This document shows positions 36,146-42,880 of a stretch of DNA of 64,000 nucleotides, piece by piece. A model generated the notes under the pieces. The model saw only the letters and a program-made list of their open reading frames with translations, was not told the DNA's origin and made no database searches. The position numbers and the translations under genes are program-made. Within the stretch, counting starts at the first letter, position 1, and each line of letters begins with the position of its first letter. Origin of the DNA: Acidicapsa acidisoli (GTDB lineage: Bacteria > Acidobacteriota > Terriglobia > Terriglobales > Acidobacteriaceae); the NCBI RefSeq assembly GCF_025685625.1, contig NZ_JAGSYI010000001.1, forward strand, positions 1,054,001 through 1,118,000, given 5' to 3'.

Positions 36146-38839
36146 ATGAATATCCGAATTCAATTGTGTTTTCTCTTGGGACTGATCTCCGGTTCAACTC
36201 TCTTCGCTGCCGATTTCTCCATGAGGGTGACCGACAAGAATTACCTGAATACTCAGGGTTTCAGCGTGTTTCTGTACGACAGCACGTACCATCCAGTTTT
36301 CGTAGACCAGAAGAACACTGCCATGGAGATGATTCTCCACGGGGCACGCATTGCCACCAACGGCGACGTGCGCCTGATGCCAACGCCCGAACAGTGGGAT
36401 CTGGTGGCGACCCTCAAAGGCCGCCACGCCGATAAGGCGAACAACCGGCTCACCGCTGACCTCGCTTTCCCGTCCTTCGATCTCAGCTATACCCTGGAAG
36501 TCGCTGCGGAACCAGGTGGCGTGAAGGTCAGCATCAATCTAGATAAGCCGTTATCTGAGAAACTGGCCGGGCGGGCGGGCTTCAACCTGGAGTTCCTGCC
36601 CTCGATCTACATGGGTAAGTCTTACCTTGTAGACGGAACCAAAGCCGGCATCTTTCCGCGAACGCCGAACGATCCGATGGTCAAGGTGTTGCCGTTGGCC
36701 GATGAGCCGAAGAAGGCGTACTACCTGGAAGATTGGGACAAGGCCAAGGGATACACGCAGCCGCTGCCATTTGCCGAGGGCAAGAGCATCACCCTGGGTG
36801 TCGATGACACGCTTGCCCGGGTCAACGTTGTTTCGGACACGGCGAACCTTATGCTCTTCGATGGACGCGATCGCGCGCAAAACGGCTGGTTTGTATTGCG
36901 TTCGCTGATCCCTTCCGGCAAAACTTCTGGGGCTATCGTGTGGCACATTCACCCCGATGTGATTCCGAACTGGACGCGCCCGCCGATGATTGCGCACAGC
37001 CAGGTTGGTTATGCGCCGGATTTCTCCAAGGTTGCGGTCGTCGAACTCGATCCCCAATACAACGGGCCGAAGACGGCCAAAGTGCTGCGCCTGATGGAGG
37101 ATGGATCTTATAAACAAGTGTTCGAGGGCCCGATCACGCCTTCAACGCCCTGGCTGCGCTACGTTTATTCGAAATTCGACTTCACGCCGGTCAAGGACCC
37201 CGGTCTTTATGTAATCGAGTATGCAAACCAACGTACGGCGCCCTTCCCCATCTCCAAGGACGCTTACGCGAACATCTGGCAGGACAGCCTGGATCATCAC
37301 ATTGCGGAGCAAATGGATCATGTTTCCGTTCGCGAAGGCTACCGCGTGTGGCACGGCGCCTCGCATTTGGATGATGGCCGTCTCGCACCCGTGGTTGGGG
37401 AGCAATTCGATGGCTGGAATCAGGCCGCGGCAACAGACGGGAAATATAAAGGCGGCGATCACATTCCCGGGATGAACGTCGGCGGCTGGTATGATGCCGG
37501 CGACTACGACCTCGAGGAGCCTGCGCAGCTAAGCGTAATTCAGAGTCTGGCTCTGGCGTACCGCGAGTTTGATCTCAAGTACGACGAGCTTACTGTCGAT
37601 GAAGGGGCGCGTGAGGTCGAGATGCATCGTCCGGATGGAGTGCCGGATACGGTGGAGCAAGTGAAGCACGGCGCGCTATTGATCCTGGCGCAGTTTCACA
37701 ATATCGGCCACTCAATCCGCGGCACTCACGAACCGGATTTGCGCCAATATACCCATCTGGGCGATGGAGCGTCGAAAACCGACGGCCGCATCTATGACTC
37801 TAAACTTGGTCCGAATGAAGTGAGGGGGGATTACTCGGGCAAGCCGGACGACCGTTGGATTTTTTCCACAACAAACCCGTTCTTTCAGTGGAATGCCATT
37901 GCAGCGCTGGCTGCAGCGTCTGATGTGCTGAAAGGCTATGACGCCGCACTCGCAAAAGACTGCCTCGATACCGCAATTAAGGCATGGAACGACGAGAAGG
38001 CTCACCCGACGCCGTCTCCGGTGAGCGGGGCTGGCGGAGGAGCTCCGGCAAATGCTCCCGCAGCGGGCGTGTTGGCGGCGTCTCAGGGTGTGGTGTCTGG
38101 CTCTCATACGGGCGCGGCGACGGCTTCTAGCGGAACCGTTGCCCAACCGACTCCGGCAACTCCGCCAGCGCCTCCTGCTGGCCGTGGCGCGTTCAGCGTT
38201 GGGCAGGACTGGGCCGCGGCTCTGGAATTAACGATTGCCACACATGGCGCCGAGCCCTACAAGTCCCGCCTGAAGGAGTTGTTCCCTCAGATGATCACCT
38301 CCCAGCAGATGGGCTTCCGTGGCTGGACGGCAGTCCGGGCGTTGCCTTATCTGGACGCTAGCGCAAACGATCAGCTGCGGGAAGCGGTGAAGACCTACGT
38401 GGCGGATTTGAACAAGCAGTTGGACGCCACGCCGTTCGGTGTGCCCCCGAGCTTGGGCACCTGGGGCGGATCTGGCGCCGTGGTCGACATGGCTATCCGG
38501 ATGTACTTTCTGCACAAGACGTTTCCGGATCTTGTGGGCCCCGAATATACGCTTCGCGCCGTCAATTACGTTCTTGGCACGCACCCGGTTTCCAGCACTT
38601 CGTATGTAGCTGGCGTCGGTACGGTCTCGAAGACGAAGACGTATAGCAACAACCGCGCCGACAATGCTTACATTCCAGGCGCCGTGATTCCGGGATACAT
38701 CGTCATCAAGCCGGATTTCCCGGAGTGCATCGACGACTTCGGATTCCTTTGGTTCGAGGATGAAGCCGTCGTTGCCGGATCGGCAAGCTGGGTCCTGGCC
38801 GGCAACGCTGCGGACGCGATCACTAAGGAAGCAAAGTAA
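36146..38839 (+). CDS. Secreted GH9 endoglucanase-like protein
   Basis: An 897-residue protein with a signal peptide (ending LFAAD). Residues about 20-270 form an extra N-terminal beta domain of unknown type; residues about 280-375 are the Ig-like domain common in GH9 (IAHSQVGYAPDFSKVAVVE). The catalytic (alpha/alpha)6 barrel carries GGWYDAGDYD (Asp450 and Asp453, base) and a late FGFLWFEDEA that should supply the acid Glu. A Pro/Ala/Gly/Ser-rich low-complexity insertion of about 60 residues (621-682) interrupts the barrel. GH9 enzymes cut beta-1,4-glucans, including xyloglucan in some members. It is the last gene of the right-hand operon. Confidence 0.9.
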   Translation: MNIRIQLCFLLGLISGSTLFAADFSMRVTDKNYLNTQGFSVFLYDSTYHPVFVDQKNTAMEMILHGARIATNGDVRLMPTPEQWDLVATLKGRHADKANNRLTADLAFPSFDLSYTLEVAAEPGGVKVSINLDKPLSEKLAGRAGFNLEFLPSIYMGKSYLVDGTKAGIFPRTPNDPMVKVLPLADEPKKAYYLEDWDKAKGYTQPLPFAEGKSITLGVDDTLARVNVVSDTANLMLFDGRDRAQNGWFVLRSLIPSGKTSGAIVWHIHPDVIPNWTRPPMIAHSQVGYAPDFSKVAVVELDPQYNGPKTAKVLRLMEDGSYKQVFEGPITPSTPWLRYVYSKFDFTPVKDPGLYVIEYANQRTAPFPISKDAYANIWQDSLDHHIAEQMDHVSVREGYRVWHGASHLDDGRLAPVVGEQFDGWNQAAATDGKYKGGDHIPGMNVGGWYDAGDYDLEEPAQLSVIQSLALAYREFDLKYDELTVDEGAREVEMHRPDGVPDTVEQVKHGALLILAQFHNIGHSIRGTHEPDLRQYTHLGDGASKTDGRIYDSKLGPNEVRGDYSGKPDDRWIFSTTNPFFQWNAIAALAAASDVLKGYDAALAKDCLDTAIKAWNDEKAHPTPSPVSGAGGGAPANAPAAGVLAASQGVVSGSHTGAATASSGTVAQPTPATPPAPPAGRGAFSVGQDWAAALELTIATHGAEPYKSRLKELFPQMITSQQMGFRGWTAVRALPYLDASANDQLREAVKTYVADLNKQLDATPFGVPPSLGTWGGSGAVVDMAIRMYFLHKTFPDLVGPEYTLRAVNYVLGTHPVSSTSYVAGVGTVSKTKTYSNNRADNAYIPGAVIPGYIVIKPDFPECIDDFGFLWFEDEAVVAGSASWVLAGNAADAITKEAK

Positions 38840-38854
38840 CATTGGTGATGAAAA

Positions 38855-38882
38855 CGGCTGGTCGGTCCTCTCCGGCCAGCCG
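38855..38882 (+). terminator. Hairpin terminator after the GH9 gene
   Basis: An 11-bp stem (CGGCTGGTCGG with CCGGCCAGCCG, one G-T pair) and a 6-nt loop lie 16 bp after the GH9 stop. No T-run follows, so it is probably moderate in strength. Confidence 0.65.
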
Positions 38883-39335
38883 CAAACGCACCTAAGTATC
38901 CTCGATCTAAAAGCACCACGGACCTCAACGTGTCGATCCTGATGCAATCGGTTACTCGTGATCAGCTACAGCAAAGCGTTAAAGCAATCAATATAGAGAC
39001 GTTGCCGGTTGAGGCCCTGCGTTGATCGATGCATTCTGAGACGAATGGGACGAATGCTTGCGTTTGCTTCGAATATTGGCACAATGGAAGCAGAGGTGGA
39101 TCATGTGTCCTACTGCTGTCCTCACGCCCTGAATTCCGTCTGAGCGGAAGCTGAGCTCGCCAGACAGACAAAGGATATCCTCACTCTGCGCATAGGAAAG
39201 AATGCGGCGCTCGATCTGCGTGCCATAAACTTCGCATCGGAGCCGACGGTGAAAATTCCGGCATCTGCCGCGCGTCTCCTGACTGGACAAGGATCAGTCA
39301 CACGCTTACCAGGACTGATGGCAGGCAGACCTTGG
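38883..39335. other. Intergenic region carrying a dispersed repeat
   Basis: About 450 bp without a supported gene, between the GH9 operon and the convergent regulator pair. The only notable feature is the 35-bp repeat at 39043-39077, which matches 17466-17500. A minus-strand frame here lacks family similarity. Confidence 0.5.
39043..39077. repeat. Dispersed 35-bp repeat, copy B
   Basis: 33 of 35 bases are identical to the copy at 17466-17500, in the same orientation. The surrounding sequences are unrelated, so the match is not part of a longer duplication. Confidence 0.7.
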
Positions 39336-40250
39336 CTACTGGATTCCTAATCTGTCAGCCATCCTGATTAAATCTGCCAGCGAATGTGCTTGCATTTTGC
39401 GCATGATCTGCCCCCGATGGACGCGGATCGTGATCTCACTTGTGCCAAGGTCACCAGCGATTTGTTTGCTGAGTCGACCCGCGACAACGAACGGCAGAAC
39501 TTCTCGCTCACGGCGGGTCAACTTGGAGCAGTTCTCTTGCAGTTCGGCCAGTTGCGATTTGTTGGCCTCCTCCGCGACAAGCGCCATCTGCACTTCGCGG
39601 GAGAGGCGCGCCTCGATCACGCGAAGTGCCCTCTCGGCGGCTTTGCGTTGTTCGTTTTCCTTCCTCAACTCGTCCTTCGCAATCGCCAGCTCTTCCTTTT
39701 GCTGAGTACGCTCGGAATTGAGTTCTTGAGCAATCGTGCGTTCGCTCAGCAGCTGAGCTTCTCGCAGCCCAATCGCCGCTTGGTTCGCAGCAATGTTGAG
39801 AAGCAACCGTTCGGATTTGCTCGGAAAATCGGATCGGTCGGAACCGGCGACGAATACACCCTTTCGCCCATCAGAACCGAAGGGAAATGCCGCAAGCGCG
39901 AACTGGCCATCTCCGTGCCGACTGCTCAGCACAGAGGATCGAGTTTTCGGATCTTTCCTGAGCCATTGTCCGAGCACCTGACGAAGACCATCATCGCTCT
40001 CGATCGTATTTCTCCAGCCGGTGACCCGAATCCTCTCGATCCGTTTGCCGTCTGGGAGATTCACGCCCGCATATACAAAATCCAGCTCGAAAATACGACA
40101 AATGGCGTCAGTTAACGTTTTGATGACATGATCCTGTTCCTGGCCTGCCCATATGGCCGGTAATGCGAGGATCCCGATAAGGTCATTGAGACACGCCTTC
40201 AGCCCGACGTCACCGTAGGTCTCAATAGTCTTTGTGCCGCCAGAAGTCAA
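39336..40250 (-). CDS. GAF-domain LuxR/FixJ-type transcriptional regulator
   Basis: A 304-residue cytoplasmic regulator beginning at a TTG (40250). Residues about 25-165 form a GAF-type sensor domain (LDFVYAGVNLPDG; ALAAFPFGSDGRKGVFVAG). Residues about 165-235 form a charged coiled coil. The C-terminus is a LuxR/FixJ helix-turn-helix (LTRREREVLPFVVAGRLSKQ, then TSEITIRVHRGQIMRKM). No receiver or kinase domain is present, so it probably senses a ligand directly or through the coiled coil. Its start lies 2 bp after the stop of the MEDS gene, whose GGGG before the TAG is the only visible ribosome site, so translation is coupled. The two proteins are likely partners. Confidence 0.88.
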   Translation of the reverse strand: MTSGGTKTIETYGDVGLKACLNDLIGILALPAIWAGQEQDHVIKTLTDAICRIFELDFVYAGVNLPDGKRIERIRVTGWRNTIESDDGLRQVLGQWLRKDPKTRSSVLSSRHGDGQFALAAFPFGSDGRKGVFVAGSDRSDFPSKSERLLLNIAANQAAIGLREAQLLSERTIAQELNSERTQQKEELAIAKDELRKENEQRKAAERALRVIEARLSREVQMALVAEEANKSQLAELQENCSKLTRREREVLPFVVAGRLSKQIAGDLGTSEITIRVHRGQIMRKMQAHSLADLIRMADRLGIQ

Positions 40251-40252
40251 CG

Positions 40253-40951
40253 CTACCCCACTCTCTTTAGCCGAGTCGGCTTCCTATTACGCAGCTCTTC
40301 CAGGAACTCCTGAGGCGGAACGAAGAATGGATTCTCACGAAGCATTCCGCCAATGATGACCAGCGGATGGGTCCTCATCACGTCAACAATGATGTCGGCC
40401 GTAAACCGGCTGAGGTCGTAAGTGCAGATGACCGGATTAATGGGCTCGCGTTGCTGAATCCATTCGTAATTCGCGGTTGATTCGTACTCCAGCAGTGCAT
40501 TCGCGTCCAGATCCGCCTCTAAAGCCCATCCCATGTCGGTCACAAACCTCGTGAGCGGGAATCCCTTTTGCGTCGCATCGTCCATAATTCGCCGATACGT
40601 GGATAGCGTTTCATGCTGATCAAAATAGCCCTTGGGAAGATGGGTAGTTGACCAGTCAAGCAATTCCAAGTGGCCATCCTGGAGCACTGCGTCCACTTGG
40701 ATTCCGGCCGATGCAAGTTGCAGGTAATGGTCAGTGCGTAGGTGAGGATTGATGGTGTGGACATTCTTCTGGCCCAACTCAATGCCCTCCTTCATAAAGG
40801 GGAGCAGCACCTGATATTTCTCATCGGAGGTGTTGAAAAAAGCACAAACATGGGCCCGATGGTCCAGCGTTGAGCCAGCCACGTGAATCGGGTGAGTTAT
40901 TTCGGTCAGCGGGTTACATCGCGACATCGCCGCATCCTTGATCTGGACCAT
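40253..40951 (-). CDS. MEDS-domain sensor protein
   Basis: A 232-residue soluble protein of the MEDS family (sensory domain first noted in methanogen and methylotroph regulators such as DcmR). Signatures are DHRAHVCAFFNTSDEKYQVL at about residue 30, LPFMKEGIELGQKNVHTINP, the middle SAGIQVDAV, and the C-terminal VICTYDLSRFTADIIVDVMR with HPLVIIGG. MEDS proteins are ATPase-like folds thought to sense hydrocarbon-derived or other small signals. It has no DNA-binding part; the GAF-LuxR protein encoded 2 bp downstream would supply that. A second ATG at 40927 is a possible start. Confidence 0.85.
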   Translation of the reverse strand: MVQIKDAAMSRCNPLTEITHPIHVAGSTLDHRAHVCAFFNTSDEKYQVLLPFMKEGIELGQKNVHTINPHLRTDHYLQLASAGIQVDAVLQDGHLELLDWSTTHLPKGYFDQHETLSTYRRIMDDATQKGFPLTRFVTDMGWALEADLDANALLEYESTANYEWIQQREPINPVICTYDLSRFTADIIVDVMRTHPLVIIGGMLRENPFFVPPQEFLEELRNRKPTRLKRVG

Positions 40952-41297
40952 TACAGACGTCTTCTCCGATGGTTGGGATTGCTCAGTGAATCCTGGTAGA
41001 GCGCGTCGGTCTTGCGCCCACCCGGAGACCCAACGGCCTTCTCCAGAACCCGGGAATGTGCCTGGAGCCGAACCATCATAAGTCTAAACGAACGTATAAT
41101 GGACGGCCCATTGTCCCTATCGCATGATGATTTAGGACTTCGGTCTCGTTCAGGATGAGGGAAAGCAGCAGCGCCCTACTCTGGCTTTTAAGAATAATCA
41201 CGGCTGTAACAGCACTCATAGTTCGCGGATAGCCAGCTAATCCTATTCCTCGACTAACAGTTCCAAGGCAATTTGAAAACCAAACCAGGAGGTTCCA
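40952..41297. promoter_or_regulatory. Divergent promoter region, MEDS operon / SDR
   Basis: A 346-bp region without genes. TATAAT at 41095-41100 resembles a -10 box for the rightward gene, but no good -35 lies at the right spacing. An AGGAGG at 41287-41292 is the ribosome site of the SDR. CTCCAG and CTGGAG (41041-41046, 41062-41067) form a short inverted repeat. Confidence 0.4.
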
Positions 41298-42038
41298 ATG
41301 TCTGAATCTAAGAAGAAAGTCGCACTTGTTACTGGTGGCTCACGAGGAATCGGAGCCGGTATCGCAAAGCGTCTGGCACGCGATGGCGCAAGCGTGGCGA
41401 TCACGTATACCCGAGGGGCGGATGCCGCCGCTTCCGTCGTCAAGGAGATTGAGAGCAACGGCGGAAAAGCCTTCGCCATTCAGGCGGACGCAACTGACGC
41501 GGATGCGGTTATAGCCGCGGTGGAGAAAACCGTCGCGACATTCGGGCGGCTGGATGTGCTTGTAAACAACGCCGGTACAGCCATCCCGAAGACGTTCGAA
41601 GACACCACACTGGAAGAGATAGACCTGGTGATCAATATCAACATTCGAGGTGTGCTCATCGCTACAAAGGCGGCCTTGAAACACATGAACGATGGCGGAC
41701 GGATCATCAATATCGGCTCTTGCGTTGGAGAGCGAATGATGACGCCGGGACTCGCCGCTTACTCTGCGACGAAGGGCGCCGTGAAGATGTTCACCCAGGG
41801 ACTATCCAGAGAGCTGGGCGCCCGTGCGATCACCGTCAACAACATTCAGCCGGGTCCGATCGACACCGACCTGAATCCGGCGGCCGGTGACTGGGCTCAA
41901 CCTCAATTGGCCATGACTTCGCTTCGACGCTATGGGCATGTTGATGAGGTGGCCGCGCTGGTCGCATTTGTTGCGAGTGCGGACGCAGCTTACATCACCG
42001 GAGCCAATCTGACGGTTGATGGCGGCACCAACGCCTAG
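41298..42038 (+). CDS. Short-chain dehydrogenase/reductase (FabG-like)
   Basis: A 246-residue cytoplasmic oxidoreductase with every classical SDR element: VTGGSRGIGAGIA (cofactor), NNAG at about residue 88, the catalytic Ser in NIGSCVGE, Tyr and Lys in YSATKGA, and PGPIDTDLN. The Arg after the glycine motif (TYTRGAD) favours NADPH. Members reduce ketones or oxidise alcohols; the substrate is not predictable. AGGAGG lies 5 bp before the ATG. It is followed after 60 bp by a truncated alpha/beta hydrolase, a combination common in small oxidative-stress or detoxification operons. Confidence 0.9.
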   Translation: MSESKKKVALVTGGSRGIGAGIAKRLARDGASVAITYTRGADAAASVVKEIESNGGKAFAIQADATDADAVIAAVEKTVATFGRLDVLVNNAGTAIPKTFEDTTLEEIDLVININIRGVLIATKAALKHMNDGGRIINIGSCVGERMMTPGLAAYSATKGAVKMFTQGLSRELGARAITVNNIQPGPIDTDLNPAAGDWAQPQLAMTSLRRYGHVDEVAALVAFVASADAAYITGANLTVDGGTNA

Positions 42039-42098
42039 CCAGTCCATAAAACAGCTTGTCAAAAGCTCACAAGCCTTTGGAGCGAGGAGACATGACGC

Positions 42099-42293
42099 AT
42101 GAGCACACTTGCAGAAGCGGTCTATTCTGCCATTACAGTTTCTACGCAATTCGTTGAGGCAAACGGCATTCGTTTCGCCTACCGTCGAATGGGACAGCGG
42201 GGGAAATTCCCGCTGGTCTTCAATCAACCCAGTTTCCCGCGGATAAAAGGTATGCAGGCAGTACAGCCTCAAGCCGTCTCGCCGCTAACGTGA
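42099..42293 (+). pseudogene. Truncated alpha/beta hydrolase (N-terminal fragment)
   Basis: The first ~43 residues (STQFVEANGIRFAYRRMG, then PLVFNQ) match the start of an alpha/beta hydrolase of the type found after SDR genes. Homology stops at about 42228, before the catalytic elbow, and 20 bp later comes the repeated 20-mer at 42246-42265. The remaining codons are unrelated. The gene has been cut by a deletion or by loss of an inserted element, so it is not functional. Confidence 0.75.
42246..42265 (+). repeat. Dispersed 20-mer aaaggtaYgcaggcagtaca, copy 2
   Basis: 19 of 20 bases are identical to 20181-20200. Both copies lie directly beside a broken or degenerate gene (a truncated hydrolase here, a mismatched tRNA there), in the same orientation. 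Confidence 0.6.
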
Positions 42294-42872
42294 GAAACGA
42301 AACGTCAGGCCGGCGCCGACGCGAAGACTGTTCTGCCAATTTGTAGAATTGTTCGGCAGAGCTGTGCGCAGATAATCCAACTGTACAAGACGAACTGATA
42401 ACCGCCTGTTCAGCACATAGTCCGCGCCTGCACCGAGATCGAGGGCAAACGAGTTGGCCGAAGACACCAGAGTGCTGTTCTGCGGAAACTGGGAACCGGT
42501 CCCGTGCGCAAGGCCGAAGAGGGATTGCGCAAACAGACGCACCTTGCGAGCAGGCAGTGCGTACCGGGGTCCCGCTGTCACTGTCGTCAGAGTCAGGCCG
42601 TAGGCGGAGGCAGCGACGCTGGAGGTATGTTCAACACCGGCATCTACCACCACGCCAAGGGTCGAAGAGTGTTCTTCGCCAAAATGAACCAGGTCCCATT
42701 TGATATCCGCTGACGCGCCCTCTAGTTCAAAGCAACCGCACGTGCCTGCTGAGCCATTGGAGATCTGTTCGCTGAAACGAATACCAATCTCTTTCGGAGT
42801 CACCTGTGATCGCCCGATGGAGGCCGACGCCACGCACAGGAACGCCACGACAATAATGCACACCTTTTGCAT
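42285..42872 (-). CDS. Outer-membrane beta-barrel protein
   Basis: A 195-residue protein with a signal peptide (ending GRSQ) and alternating hydrophobic strands typical of a small 8-stranded barrel: ADIKWDLVHFGE, LGVVVDAGVEHT, LTTVTAGPRYAL, VRLFAQSLFGLAHG, FALDLGAGADYVL and the final LRVGAGLTFRF ending in an aromatic near the C-terminus. A CGC motif near residue 45 may form a disulphide. I chose ATG 42872; TAGGAG upstream overlaps the stop of the NHL gene 8 bp away, so the two are coupled. It is likely to be a surface protein working with the NHL/Ig-like protein. Confidence 0.8.
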   Translation of the reverse strand: MQKVCIIVVAFLCVASASIGRSQVTPKEIGIRFSEQISNGSAGTCGCFELEGASADIKWDLVHFGEEHSSTLGVVVDAGVEHTSSVAASAYGLTLTTVTAGPRYALPARKVRLFAQSLFGLAHGTGSQFPQNSTLVSSANSFALDLGAGADYVLNRRLSVRLVQLDYLRTALPNNSTNWQNSLRVGAGLTFRFSR

Positions 42873-42880
42873 GCGTTCTC

